A stretch of DNA of 64,000 nucleotides from Clostridia bacterium (GTDB taxonomy: Bacteria > Bacillota > Clostridia > Monoglobales > Monoglobaceae), in the NCBI GenBank assembly GCA_017397725.1, contig JAFQIA010000013.1, positions 1-64,000 on the forward strand, read 5' to 3'. The notes below the pieces were generated by a model. It saw only the letters and a list, made by a program, of their open reading frames with translations. It searched no databases and was not told the origin of the DNA. Each line of letters begins with the position of its first letter. Positions within the stretch are counted from its first letter, which is position 1. Below are positions 40,335-49,825 of the stretch, one piece after another. A program made the translations under genes and the position numbers.

Positions 40335-41738
40335 ATGTTGGATTACAAGCTGAAAATCGGATTGGTTCCGGACGTACGGAACCTTGGAGATTTCAACACC
40401 CGTAAGGGAATCTTTGAACCTGCAAAAGGAGTGGAGAACAAGGAAAAGGTGCTTCGCTTTTTGCAGGAGAATTTTGCAGATGACAAGACAGAGTTTTGTG
40501 ATCTGGAATGGCTGAATGAACTGGGCGTGCTTTACAAAAACGAGGATGCCGAAAAGGTTTGCGCATACCTGAAAGAACAAAAGGTGGATGCCATCTTTAT
40601 CATCAACTGCAACTTCGGCAATGAAGAGGCGGTCGGTCGGGTGGCAAAGGAAATGCAGCTGCCTACCCTGCTCTGGGGACCCCAGGATATGGTCTTTGAT
40701 CCGGACGGACAACGGTATACCGATGCCCAATGCGGATTGTTTGCCATCAGCAAGCAGTTAAAGAGAAATAAAGTAGGATTTTCCTACATCGAGAATTGTC
40801 CGGTAGAAAGCCCGGTTTTTGCCGAGGGCTTCAAAAAGTTCCTTTCGGTGGCAACCATGGTCAAGAACTTTAAGAATCTGTCCATTGTTGAGGTTGGTAC
40901 CAGATTGAACGCCTTTAAGAGTGTTATGTTCAATGAACTGGAGCTGACCGAAAAATTTGGCATGAATCTCAGCACCTTGAATATGGCGGTGTTTGAAAGC
41001 AAGTTCCGTGCAGTTCTGGAGAACAAGCAGGAAGATTTGAAAAAGGATATTGTGGCAATCAAGCGGGATTACGATGTGGCAGGTCTTGATGAAGAGGCAC
41101 TTTGCAAGTTGGCAGCATTCATCCATGTATACAAAGAAATCTTTGCAGAGTTTGACGCAGATGCCATCACCACCGAATGTTGGTCGGCAATGCCTCTGGC
41201 GGTTGGGTCCAACCCCTGTCTGGCAATGAGCATCCTTGCAGATATGGGTTACCTCGTCATCTGTGAGGGCGATGTGCACGGCGCTATTACCAGTGTGCTT
41301 TTGCAGGCGGCAGCACGAGGAGAAAAGGCACCGCTGTTCGGTGAATTCACCGTCAGACATCCCGAGAATAAGAATGCAGAGCTTTTGTGGCACTGTGGAC
41401 CCTTCCCTTATTCTATGAAGGACGAAAAGTCTACCGCAAAGCTGTTTAATACCAAACCCAGCTTCCGTGCTAAGGATGGCAAATACACCATTGCAAGATT
41501 TCAGGCAGATGCCGGCAAGTACACCTTGCTTGGCGGAACCTATCAGACCTGTGACGGTCCTTATACCTTTGGTACCTATATGTGGGCAGAGTTTAAGAAC
41601 TGGGCAAAGGTTGAAAGAAAGATGGTGGAGGGACCCTACATCCACCATATGAGCGAGGTATACGGAGAGTATGCCGATGTGCTTGAGGAATTCTGTAAAT
41701 ACATTCCTGAGCTCACTTATGATCCCATTGAAGAATAA
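40335..41738 (+). CDS. L-fucose isomerase-like protein
   Basis: 467 residues related to the FucI/COG2407 isomerases: IINCNFGNEEAVGRVAKEM with LLWGPQD in the N-terminal domains, ITTECWSAMPLAVGSNPCLAMSILADMGYLVICEGDVHGAIT for the metal-binding part, and a C-terminal beta domain. A metal-dependent aldose-ketose isomerase is expected; the substrate is unknown and the similarity to true fucose isomerase is moderate. ATG 40335 follows AAAGGGGATGG; an earlier in-frame start overlaps the promoter. First gene of the operon. Confidence 0.75.
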   Translation: MLDYKLKIGLVPDVRNLGDFNTRKGIFEPAKGVENKEKVLRFLQENFADDKTEFCDLEWLNELGVLYKNEDAEKVCAYLKEQKVDAIFIINCNFGNEEAVGRVAKEMQLPTLLWGPQDMVFDPDGQRYTDAQCGLFAISKQLKRNKVGFSYIENCPVESPVFAEGFKKFLSVATMVKNFKNLSIVEVGTRLNAFKSVMFNELELTEKFGMNLSTLNMAVFESKFRAVLENKQEDLKKDIVAIKRDYDVAGLDEEALCKLAAFIHVYKEIFAEFDADAITTECWSAMPLAVGSNPCLAMSILADMGYLVICEGDVHGAITSVLLQAAARGEKAPLFGEFTVRHPENKNAELLWHCGPFPYSMKDEKSTAKLFNTKPSFRAKDGKYTIARFQADAGKYTLLGGTYQTCDGPYTFGTYMWAEFKNWAKVERKMVEGPYIHHMSEVYGEYADVLEEFCKYIPELTYDPIEE

Positions 41739-41770
41739 TTAAGAATTTATATAAGAAAAGGAGAATCACT

Positions 41771-43195
41771 ATGACGGACTTTTTATTTGACGTAATTGCC
41801 ACCGAATTGGAAGACGCGGTTGGCAAAGAAAACTGTTCCACCAGAACCATTGACAAGATTACCCACAGCGTGGACTACTTCTGGCTTTCCAGAATGTGGG
41901 CTGACCGGGGTCTGAGAATGCCCGAGGGCGACTTCATCGTTGCACCCAAGGATGCAAAGGAAACCTCTGCAGTTCTCAAGATTGCAAACTACTACAAGAT
42001 TCCTGTAACCACTTGGGGTGCAGGCGGCGGTACCCAGGGCGGTGCGATTCCGGTTTGCGGCGGTATCGTTCTGGACACCAAGAGAATGAACAAGATTTAT
42101 GATGTGAACGAGCAGGGTATGTACATAGAGTGCGGCACCGGTGCCATCTACAAGCACATTGAGTGGGCTGCCAACGAAAAGGGTTATGCAACCATGCACT
42201 ATCCCTCTTCCCTGACCTGTTCTACCGTAGGCGGCTTCCTGGCACACAGAGGTATCGGCGTATCTTCCACCAAGTACGGCAAGATTGACGATATGGTGCT
42301 GCAGATGGAAGTGGTACTCCCCAACGGTGATATCATCGAAACCTCTCCGGCTCCCAAGCACGCAGCAGGTCCTGACCTGAACCAGATTTTCATCGGTTCT
42401 GAGGGTACGCTGGGTGTAATGACCAAGGCGCAGATGCGTATTTACGAGCAGCCTGAATCCAGACAGTTCCGTGGTTTCCTGTTCCACAATATGACCGATG
42501 CGTTCAATGCAGGTAGAGAACTGCTGCAAAAGTTCAAGCCGTCTGTAATGCGTCTGTATGACGAGGCTGAAACCGCATCTTTGATTAAGAAGATTGTCGG
42601 CGTGGAGAAAAAGGGCGCATTTATGAACATCGCGATCGAGGGTGTCAAGGAAATGGCAGATCTGGAAATGAAGATTTTGCTGGAAACCTTTGGCAAATAC
42701 GGCGCAGAGGACCTTGGCTCTGAGTATGGTGAAAAGTGGTGGAAAGAGAAGATTACCTTCTTCTATCCGGGTCATATGATGGATATTCCGCAGTGCTTCG
42801 GTACCATGGATACCATTGCTCCTTATGACAAGATTGAAAATATTTACTGGGAAATGAAGAAGGCAATCGAAACTAACTTCCCGCAGGCAAGATTCATTGC
42901 ACACTTCTCTCACTGGTATGAATGGGGTTGCATGATCTACGACAGATTCATCGTAGACGGCAAGGATGTTCCTCAGGATCCTCACGAAGCATTCCGTCTC
43001 CATCAGGAAATCTGGAACTGCGGTGTTAGAACTGCTCTGGCAAACGGCGGTGTTGTTAATGACCACCACGGCGTTGGTATTAAGCTGGGCAGACTGATGA
43101 AAGAACAGTACGGTCCTGCAATGCAGGTATTTGAAGGCATCAAAAAGCAACTGGACCCCAATGGCATCATGAACCCGTTCAAACTGGGTCTTTAA
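41771..43195 (+). CDS. FAD-binding oxidase, GlcD/AGPS-like (VAO family)
   Basis: 474 residues of the vanillyl-alcohol-oxidase FAD fold. PP-loop WGAGGGTQGGAIPV, TVGGFLAHRGIGVSSTKYGKIDDMV, and IGSEGTLGVMTKAQMRIYEQPESR bind FAD; the end is NPFKLGL. The middle is closer to alkyldihydroxyacetone-phosphate-synthase-like members than to D-lactate dehydrogenase. It probably oxidises a hydroxy-acid or sugar-derived alcohol and passes electrons to the neighbouring Fe-S protein and Etf. Codon use (GGT, TCT, AAG) suggests strong expression. Confidence 0.8.
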   Translation: MTDFLFDVIATELEDAVGKENCSTRTIDKITHSVDYFWLSRMWADRGLRMPEGDFIVAPKDAKETSAVLKIANYYKIPVTTWGAGGGTQGGAIPVCGGIVLDTKRMNKIYDVNEQGMYIECGTGAIYKHIEWAANEKGYATMHYPSSLTCSTVGGFLAHRGIGVSSTKYGKIDDMVLQMEVVLPNGDIIETSPAPKHAAGPDLNQIFIGSEGTLGVMTKAQMRIYEQPESRQFRGFLFHNMTDAFNAGRELLQKFKPSVMRLYDEAETASLIKKIVGVEKKGAFMNIAIEGVKEMADLEMKILLETFGKYGAEDLGSEYGEKWWKEKITFFYPGHMMDIPQCFGTMDTIAPYDKIENIYWEMKKAIETNFPQARFIAHFSHWYEWGCMIYDRFIVDGKDVPQDPHEAFRLHQEIWNCGVRTALANGGVVNDHHGVGIKLGRLMKEQYGPAMQVFEGIKKQLDPNGIMNPFKLGL

Positions 43196-43211
43196 TTAAG
43201 GAGGTAGAACC

Positions 43212-44282
43212 ATGCAATTTTCACAGAAATCAAGAGAACATATTGAAAGTTGTCGTTTTTGCTGGATGTGTCACCACATCTGCCCCATCGGCAACGCAAC
43301 CGGTTTAGAGAGAAATACTGCAAGAGCAAGAGCGCTGGGCCTGTCCCTGGTTGCTCGTGATGCCATTGAGTATACCGATGATATTATTGACAATGTTTAT
43401 GAATGTTCCCTCTGCGGTGGCTGTGTACAGGATTGTACCACCGGTTGGGACCCTGTCCTCTTCACCAAGGAAGCAAGACTGGGCGCGGCTCTGGACGGCA
43501 AGCTGCCGGCATATGTGCAGAAGATGCTCCAGAACCTGCAGGAAAAGGGCAACGTTTATGGCGCAGACAAAAACCCCAACATCCCTGTTCTGGAAGATAG
43601 CGAAACCGTATTCTTCCTGGGTGAGGATGTAAGAGCAAAGGGCTGTGCAAAGAACGCCGTAGAGCTGCTTAAGAAGGCAGGCGTGAAGTTTGCCCTTCTC
43701 AAAGACGAACCCAACAGCGGTTATTCTATGGACTTCCTGGTTGGCGCAGCTGCCGAGACCAAGGCTGTTATGGAAAACTGTGCAAAGGCACTTTCCGGTT
43801 ACAAGAAGATTATCTGCTACGACCCCGCAGATGCAAAAGTAATGCTGAGAGAATACAAAGAGTGGGGCATCGAGCTGAATGCAGAGGTTGTTACCTTTAC
43901 CGCATTTGTGGCTGAACTGATTCAGTCCGGCGCACTGAAGGTAAAGAAGAGCGACAAAAAGCTCACTCCTCAGGATAGCCCGCTCCTTGCAAGAGATCTG
44001 GAAGAAATTCAGCCCATCCGTGACATTCTGTCCGCTTGCGGTGAAGTTTCCGAAATGCTGCTCTTTGGTAAGGACACCATGCTGGCAGGTCACCTGATTA
44101 TGAACGAATACCTGCCCGCTGTTATGAAAAAGGTTGCAGAAAACCGCTGGGAGAATGCAAAGAATATGGATGCAACCACAGTGGTTACTGAGAGCCCTGC
44201 AGAATACCTGATGCTGAAAGCTACTCAGCCTGAGGGTATGGAAGTAGTGACTGTTGAGGAGGCTGTACTGGCATGCTTGTAA
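43212..44282 (+). CDS. 4Fe-4S dicluster protein, GlcF/HdrC-like
   Basis: 356 residues. Two 4Fe-4S sites: C14, C17, C20, C24 (CRFCWMCHHICP) and C65, C68, C71, C75 (CSLCGGCVQDC). The C-terminal part aligns in length with the two CCG domains of GlcF/HdrB proteins, but their paired cysteines are absent; for example YDPADAKVMLREYKEWG stands where a C-containing motif is expected. It therefore looks like an electron wire rather than a catalytic subunit. It starts 16 bp after the oxidase gene. Confidence 0.8.
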   Translation: MQFSQKSREHIESCRFCWMCHHICPIGNATGLERNTARARALGLSLVARDAIEYTDDIIDNVYECSLCGGCVQDCTTGWDPVLFTKEARLGAALDGKLPAYVQKMLQNLQEKGNVYGADKNPNIPVLEDSETVFFLGEDVRAKGCAKNAVELLKKAGVKFALLKDEPNSGYSMDFLVGAAAETKAVMENCAKALSGYKKIICYDPADAKVMLREYKEWGIELNAEVVTFTAFVAELIQSGALKVKKSDKKLTPQDSPLLARDLEEIQPIRDILSACGEVSEMLLFGKDTMLAGHLIMNEYLPAVMKKVAENRWENAKNMDATTVVTESPAEYLMLKATQPEGMEVVTVEEAVLACL

Positions 44283-45112
44283 ACCTTAAACAAATCATCA
44301 ATATGGCGGAAGAAGGCAACTTTGCCATTCCCGCATTCAATGTGTATAACACCGAAACCGTAATGGGTGTTATCAAAGCGGCAGAAGAGGCGAAAGCACC
44401 TGTGATTATTCAGGTTTACCCCAGACTGCTCAACGAAGAAGTTGGTTACTATCTCTGCCCTGCAATCATTGCGGCAGCAAGAAAAGCAACCGTTCCGGTT
44501 TGTTTCCACTTGGATCACGGTCCTTCCGAACTGGAGGTGCAAAAGGCACTCCGTTGGGGCGCAACCGGTATTATGTATGACGGCTCGGTACATCCTCTGG
44601 AAGAAAACATCAAGAACACCCAGCATATCGTAGAGCTTTGTGAGGCAATTGATGTGTATACCGAGGGTGAGTTGGGTCATGTTGGTAGCGTCAATGACGA
44701 TGCGATGGAAGAATACACCGACCCGCAGGAGGCTGCAGAATTTGTTAAGAGAACCGGTGTTGTTTGCTTGGCAGTTCTGATTGGTAATGCACATGGTCAT
44801 TACAAAAAGACCCCCAAAATCGACATTGAGCGTGTCAAGGCAATCCGTGAAGCAACCGGCGGTATTCCGTTGGTACTCCACGGCGGTTCCGGTATTCCTG
44901 ACGATCAGGTAAAGGCTGCCATCAAAGCGGGTATCCGCAAGATGAACATCGGTACCGATGTTTGTTGTGCTTTTGCTGAGGGTACCAAGGAAACCTTGGA
45001 TGACCCCAACAGAAGTCTTGCCATTGACCTGTTTATGAAACATCCGATTGAAACCGTGAAAAAGCTTGCACTTGACAAGATTAAGCTTTGCGGTGCAGAC
45101 AACAAAGCATAA
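44273..45112 (+). CDS. class II aldolase (KbaY/GatY/Fba-like)
   Basis: 279 residues. Zinc site FHLDHGP, GELGHVGSVND loop, IGNAHGHYKKTP, LHGGSGIPDD and KMNIGTDVC. It is distinct from the glycolytic fba at 37453, and closer in style to tagatose-bisphosphate or IolJ-type aldolases, which give DHAP plus an aldehyde. Its ATG lies 10 bp inside the Fe-S gene, with GAGGAGG upstream, so translation is coupled. Confidence 0.85.
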   Translation: MLVNLKQIINMAEEGNFAIPAFNVYNTETVMGVIKAAEEAKAPVIIQVYPRLLNEEVGYYLCPAIIAAARKATVPVCFHLDHGPSELEVQKALRWGATGIMYDGSVHPLEENIKNTQHIVELCEAIDVYTEGELGHVGSVNDDAMEEYTDPQEAAEFVKRTGVVCLAVLIGNAHGHYKKTPKIDIERVKAIREATGGIPLVLHGGSGIPDDQVKAAIKAGIRKMNIGTDVCCAFAEGTKETLDDPNRSLAIDLFMKHPIETVKKLALDKIKLCGADNKA

Positions 45113-45130
45113 AAGGAATCAGGTGAAGTT

Positions 45131-46066
45131 ATGAGTCAACGGAAAGTAGTGGCAATCGGGGCAAATGTGCTGGACACCTTGATTTGTGCCCCCGTATTTC
45201 CCAACGAAGATACCAAGCTCAAAGCGGACGAGATTATTAAGTGCGGCGGCGGCCCTGCAGCCACAGGGCTGGTTGCCGCATCCAAGCTGGGTGCAGATTG
45301 CACCTTTTTGGGTAACCTCTCTGATGATGATGGCGGCGCCTTTTTGAAAAAGGACTTTGAAAAATATGGCGTGAACGCAGACCATTGTACCGTCTTAAAT
45401 GGCTACGGCTCCTTTTTGTCCTTTGTGGTGCTCTCGGCAGAGAGCAAAAGCCGTACCTGCCTGTTCCATCGGGGCAATCTGCCGGGGATGGTACTTACCG
45501 ATGCCCAGAAAGAAATCATCAAAGAGAGCGATCTTTTGATGGTGGACGGCAATGATTTGGAGGCGGCAATTGCCGGTGCCAAGCTTGCCAGAGAGAACGG
45601 TGTGGATGTGCTCTATGATGCCGGCGGTCTTTATGAGGGCATTGAGGGACTGCTCCCTTATGCCAATATTTTGATTCCGTCCTATGAATTTGCCACCGGT
45701 TTTACCAAAACTGACAATGCAGAAGACGCGGCAAAGAAGTTGTATGAAACCTATCATCCGGAGCTGGTGGTGATTACCGACGGCAAAAACGGCGGTTATC
45801 TCTATGACGGAGATAAGTTTGCGCATTATCCGGCATTTCCGGTTGAGGCGGTGGATTCTAACGGTGCGGGCGATGTGTTCCACGGAGCCTTTGCCTTTGC
45901 CAGAGTCAGCGGAAGTAAACCCATGGAGGCGTGTATCTTCTCCAGCGCAGTTTCTGCACTGAAATGCACCAAGGTGGGCGCAAGAGACGGCGTCCCCAAC
46001 TATCAAGAAACCATAAACTTTTTGAAGGAGCGTGGATACGATGAATTTGAAAAAAACATGGACTAA
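45131..46066 (+). CDS. PfkB-family carbohydrate kinase
   Basis: 311 residues of the ribokinase fold: IKCGGGPAATGLVAASKLGA (substrate lid region), GFTKTDNAEDAAKKLYETYHPELVVITDGKNGGYLY, and the catalytic anion hole DSNGAGDVFHGAFAFA. It should phosphorylate a ketose or ketose-phosphate to supply the aldolase. The exact substrate is not determined; fructokinase, tagatose-6-phosphate kinase and IolC-like roles are all possible. Confidence 0.85.
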   Translation: MSQRKVVAIGANVLDTLICAPVFPNEDTKLKADEIIKCGGGPAATGLVAASKLGADCTFLGNLSDDDGGAFLKKDFEKYGVNADHCTVLNGYGSFLSFVVLSAESKSRTCLFHRGNLPGMVLTDAQKEIIKESDLLMVDGNDLEAAIAGAKLARENGVDVLYDAGGLYEGIEGLLPYANILIPSYEFATGFTKTDNAEDAAKKLYETYHPELVVITDGKNGGYLYDGDKFAHYPAFPVEAVDSNGAGDVFHGAFAFARVSGSKPMEACIFSSAVSALKCTKVGARDGVPNYQETINFLKERGYDEFEKNMD

Positions 46067-46829
46067 AAAGTTCGGCAAATCCGAAATCATCACCAAGGAA
46101 AACAGCCCTTGCAAGAATGTGGAAATCGATATGCTGAAGCTTGCAGACGGACAAACCAAAGCGTATTATGAAAGTGATAAGGAGTTTGCTCTGGTTATTC
46201 TGGGCGGCAAATGTACCGTCAGCGGTAAAGACTTTCAGTATGAAAACATTGGTGAGAGAGCAACCGTGTTTGACGGTAATGCAACCTGTGTCTATATTCC
46301 TCGGAATACAGAGTTCACAGTAACCGGTGTTGGTGAGGTTTCTATCGCAGTCAGCAAGTGTCCGTCAACCAACGACCACAAACCGGTGCTGATCAAGCCG
46401 GAAGACGTGATTGCAAAGGAACTGGGCAAACCCGGCTGGCAAAGACATGCCATGTTTGTTCTTGATGAAAGAGTAGAGGCAGACCAGATCTACATCGGCG
46501 AATGCTGGATTGAGGGTGGACAATGGTCCAGCTATCCTCCCCACAAGCACGATGATGCCAATATGCCCACCGAAGCAAACACGGAAGAGATTTACTACTA
46601 TGAATTTGACAAGCCACAGGGCTTTGGGATTCAAAGGGTATATACCATGGAAGGCGACATTGACGAAACCTATACCGTCAAGTCTGGCGATTTCGTGGAA
46701 ATTCCGAGAGGATATCATCCGTTCCACTCTGCACCCGGCTACAAAAACTATATGCTGTGGATCATGGCAGGCCCCGTAAGAGGCTTTTATATGACCACCG
46801 ATGAGGAACACCAATGGCTGAACAACTAA
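46041..46829 (+). CDS. IolB-like 5-deoxy-glucuronate isomerase family protein
   Basis: About 262 residues of the double-cupin IolB/KduI type, with WSSYPPHKHDDANMPTEANTEEIYYYEF holding the metal-binding histidines and glutamate, and IPRGYHPFHSAPGY. IolB isomerises 5-deoxy-glucuronate in inositol breakdown. The other iol genes (iolA, D, E, G) are absent, so a related sugar acid may be the substrate. ATG 46041 is 10 nt after AAGGAG and overlaps the kinase by 26 bp. Confidence 0.8.
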   Translation: MNLKKTWTKKFGKSEIITKENSPCKNVEIDMLKLADGQTKAYYESDKEFALVILGGKCTVSGKDFQYENIGERATVFDGNATCVYIPRNTEFTVTGVGEVSIAVSKCPSTNDHKPVLIKPEDVIAKELGKPGWQRHAMFVLDERVEADQIYIGECWIEGGQWSSYPPHKHDDANMPTEANTEEIYYYEFDKPQGFGIQRVYTMEGDIDETYTVKSGDFVEIPRGYHPFHSAPGYKNYMLWIMAGPVRGFYMTTDEEHQWLNN

Positions 46830-47668
46830 TCTTATCCAATGACTGTATCAAGGCGACCCTTTCCACCAAGGGCGCAGAGTTGATCAGCGTAATCAAAAAC
46901 GGAGAAGAGAAGATTTGGCAAGGCGACCCGTCCTTTTGGGCGGGTCAAGCCCCTTTGCTCTTCCCGATTTGTGGTGGACTGAAAGACGATAAGTTCGTCT
47001 TTGAAAATCAAGAATATACCTTGCAGAAGCACGGCTATGCAAGATTTTGTGAATTTGAGGTAGAAGACTCCGGGGAAAACCGCGTAGTCTTTTTGTTGCA
47101 TTCGGACGAAGAAAGCCGAAAGCAGTTTCCCTTTGATTATGAATTGAGAGTCATCTATACTCTGGAGGGAAGTAACCTCTTGGTTTCCTATCAGGTGACC
47201 AACCTGACCGACAAGGAAATGTACTTTTCCATCGGTGCCCACGAGGGATATTCCTGTCCTGAGGGTATTGAGGAATACAGCGTGATTTTTGAACAGGAAG
47301 AGAATCTTGACAGCAATATCCTGAACGGAAATCTGCTGGAATATGAAACCATCAATGTTGGAAAGAACACAAGAGAACTGCCGCTGAGGTATGAGTATTT
47401 TGCGGTGGATGCCCTTGTGTTTCTCGGCTTAAAATCCAGAAAGGTAACCTTGAAACACAGAGCAACAGGAAAGTGTGTAGGTCTGGATTTTTCGGATGCA
47501 GAATATTTTCTGCTCTGGACCAAGCCGGGCGCCAAGTATATCTGTTTAGAACCCTGGTGGGGGATTCAGGATTTTGTGGACAGCAACTATGATTTGACCC
47601 AAAAGCGGGGTATTGTCCGTCTTGCGCCCCATGCAACCACCACCAAGGAGCATACTATTTTATTTTAA
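46814..47668 (+). CDS. aldose 1-epimerase family protein (LacX-like)
   Basis: 284 residues of the galactose mutarotase beta-sandwich: FWAGQAPLLFPICGGLKDD, LQKHGYARFCEFEV with the conserved His, IGAHEGYSCPEG with the catalytic His, and CLEPWWGIQDF. It interconverts anomers of an aldose or phosphosugar. It overlaps the IolB-like gene by 16 bp. Confidence 0.85.
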   Translation: MAEQLILSNDCIKATLSTKGAELISVIKNGEEKIWQGDPSFWAGQAPLLFPICGGLKDDKFVFENQEYTLQKHGYARFCEFEVEDSGENRVVFLLHSDEESRKQFPFDYELRVIYTLEGSNLLVSYQVTNLTDKEMYFSIGAHEGYSCPEGIEEYSVIFEQEENLDSNILNGNLLEYETINVGKNTRELPLRYEYFAVDALVFLGLKSRKVTLKHRATGKCVGLDFSDAEYFLLWTKPGAKYICLEPWWGIQDFVDSNYDLTQKRGIVRLAPHATTTKEHTILF

Positions 47669-47687
47669 GAAAAAGGAAGCGTTATCA

Positions 47688-48338
47688 ATGCTTGAAACAT
47701 TAAAAAAATTAAACCCGAATTTTCCTATTTACAGTATTCATGACAAGGAGTTTTTGCCCTACGGCAAGGTGCTTAATCTCAATACCGAGGAAATCGTCAA
47801 GGCCTGCGACGCCATCCCCATGCCGGAGAGTGGCTCCTGTTATGAACTCAAAAAAGAGGAACTGGAATCTCTTTCCTGTGCAGAAGAAATCAAGCTGCTC
47901 ACCGCAGGCGGATGCGCGGCGCAAATCGGTCTTTGCCAGGGTTACAACAGTTTGTTGAACGGACTGGAATACCACAAATGCTCCGAAATCAACATTGCGG
48001 CGACCCCCTTGGTTCTGCTGTTGGGTCTGACCTATGAGATGGAGGACAAGGAATATTCTTCGGATAAGATCAAAGCCTTTTATCTGGAAAAAGGCGATGC
48101 GGTAGAGGTTTATGGAACCTCGATGCATTTTTGCCCCTGTCAGGTGAGTGATGAGGGATTTCGTTGTGTGGTAGGTCTTGTTGAGGGTACCAATGATTTG
48201 CTAAATGCCCCCAGCAACGATCCCCTGCTTTTCAAAAAGAACAAGTTTCTTCTTTGCCACGACCAGAACGAGGGCTTGATTGCAAAAGGCGTATATCCGG
48301 GACTCCACGGAGAAAATTTGGAAGTAAAGTATCAGTGA
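47688..48338 (+). CDS. DUF4867 family protein
   Basis: 216 residues that I assign to DUF4867: a cupin-like, histidine-containing protein with ETLKKLNPNFPIYSIHDKEF at the start, TAGGCAAQIGLCQGYNSLLNGLEYHKCSEINIA, and YGTSMHFCPCQVSDEGFRCVVGL. No activity is known to me. Its place among sugar isomerases and kinases suggests a carbohydrate isomerase or lyase. The ATG at 47688 follows AAGGAAG. Confidence 0.65.
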   Translation: MLETLKKLNPNFPIYSIHDKEFLPYGKVLNLNTEEIVKACDAIPMPESGSCYELKKEELESLSCAEEIKLLTAGGCAAQIGLCQGYNSLLNGLEYHKCSEINIAATPLVLLLGLTYEMEDKEYSSDKIKAFYLEKGDAVEVYGTSMHFCPCQVSDEGFRCVVGLVEGTNDLLNAPSNDPLLFKKNKFLLCHDQNEGLIAKGVYPGLHGENLEVKYQ

Positions 48339-48348
48339 GGATAAGGCT

Positions 48349-49821
48349 ATGAAATATTTGCTTGGAATCGATTTTGGCGGCGGTGCATCCAAGGCAACGC
48401 TGCTTTGTGAGGATGGGACCATCACCGCAACCAACACGGTGGAATATCCCACCCTTTACCCCGCACCGGGTTATGCAGAGCAGGACCCGCAGGACTGGGT
48501 CAAGGCGACCTGCATCAACATCAAAAAGGTGCTGGAGAAAAGCGGCGTCAGTCCCGATGCCATTGCGGCGGTTTCGCTGGATGCGGCAACCCATACCGCG
48601 GTGATTATGGACGAGAATTTTCAGGTGCTCCGCAACTCTATCTACTGGACCGATACCCGTTCGGTGGAGGAGGTCAAGTTTTTGAAGGAGCGCTACGGCG
48701 ACACCATCTTAAAACAGGTGCTCCATCATCCGGATACCATCTGGTCTTTGCCGGAGCTTTTGTGGATCAAGAACCACGAACCGGAGCTTTGGGGCAAGGT
48801 AAAAAAGATTATGTTTGCCAAGGACTATGTCCGCCATTGCCTGACCGGTGACTATGTGACCGACTATATTGAGGCAGAAGGCAGTATGATGTTTGATATC
48901 AACACCATGCAGTGGAGTGAGGAACTTTGCGGCGTTCTGGACTTCCCTACATCCATGATGCCCCGGATTGTGAAACCTCAGGATGTGGTGGGAACCATTA
49001 CCGAGGAGGCAGAAAAGCTTTGCGGCCTCTTGGCTGGAACTCCGGTGCTTTGCGGAACCACCGATACCGTGATGGAGGTCTTTGCTTCCGGTGCGGTGAA
49101 ACAGGGACAGATGACCTTAAAGCTTGCCACCGCAGGCAGAATCTGCGTGGTGACCGACCGTCCCTATCCCGATGTGAATTTGATTAACTATTCCCATATT
49201 GTGGACGGCATGTTCTATCCGGGAACCGCCACCAAATCCTGTGCGGCGTCCTATCGCTGGTACCGAGATACCTTTGGCGATGATTACCAGACCTTGGATG
49301 CTTTGGCGGCATCAGTGCCCATCGGGGCAGAGGGTGTGATTTTCCACCCTTACTTAAACGGAGAACTGACCCCCTATGCCAACCCCAATCTTTGCGCAAG
49401 CTTTGTGGGGGTACGGGCATCTCATACCAAGGCGCACTTTACCCGTGCAGTCTTGGAGGGTGTTGCTATGTCGATGCTGGATTGTAAGACCACCCTTGAC
49501 CAGATGGAGATTGCTCACGACGATGCGGCAGCCATCATTGGCGGCGGCGGCAAGAGTCCCCTCTGGCGGCAGATGGTTTCAGATGCGCTGGGACTTAAGT
49601 TGGTGGAGATGCGGTATACCGACTCTTCCTTTGGTAGCGCCATGCTGGCAGGTATTGCAGCAGGTATTTTCAAGGATTGTGAGGATGCGCTCAGCCGTTG
49701 CAACAGCGTGGTATCAGAAACCCTGCCCAATCCGGAAAACACCAAAGCATATGCCAAATTGTTTGAAACCTACAAACAGGTACAAAAGGCATTAGAACCT
49801 ATTTATAATCAAAGAGGATAA
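48349..49821 (+). CDS. FGGY-family carbohydrate kinase (xylulokinase-like)
   Basis: 490 residues of the FGGY sugar-kinase fold: GIDFGGGASKATLLCEDG phosphate loop, the catalytic region YWTDTRSVEEV, GTTDTVMEVFASGAVKQGQ, and IIGGGGKSPLWRQMVSDALGL. It resembles xylulokinases but the sugar is unknown. With the FucI-like isomerase it gives an isomerase-plus-kinase pair separate from the PfkB kinase. Confidence 0.85.
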   Translation: MKYLLGIDFGGGASKATLLCEDGTITATNTVEYPTLYPAPGYAEQDPQDWVKATCINIKKVLEKSGVSPDAIAAVSLDAATHTAVIMDENFQVLRNSIYWTDTRSVEEVKFLKERYGDTILKQVLHHPDTIWSLPELLWIKNHEPELWGKVKKIMFAKDYVRHCLTGDYVTDYIEAEGSMMFDINTMQWSEELCGVLDFPTSMMPRIVKPQDVVGTITEEAEKLCGLLAGTPVLCGTTDTVMEVFASGAVKQGQMTLKLATAGRICVVTDRPYPDVNLINYSHIVDGMFYPGTATKSCAASYRWYRDTFGDDYQTLDALAASVPIGAEGVIFHPYLNGELTPYANPNLCASFVGVRASHTKAHFTRAVLEGVAMSMLDCKTTLDQMEIAHDDAAAIIGGGGKSPLWRQMVSDALGLKLVEMRYTDSSFGSAMLAGIAAGIFKDCEDALSRCNSVVSETLPNPENTKAYAKLFETYKQVQKALEPIYNQRG

Positions 49822-49825
49822 AGCG

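Noticed and set aside
41783..43150. A 455-codon open frame antisense to the FAD oxidase gene
   Set aside because: It is the mirror of a codon-biased coding region, has no ribosome site or recognisable domain, and its histidine- and cysteine-rich composition is typical of reverse-strand shadows.
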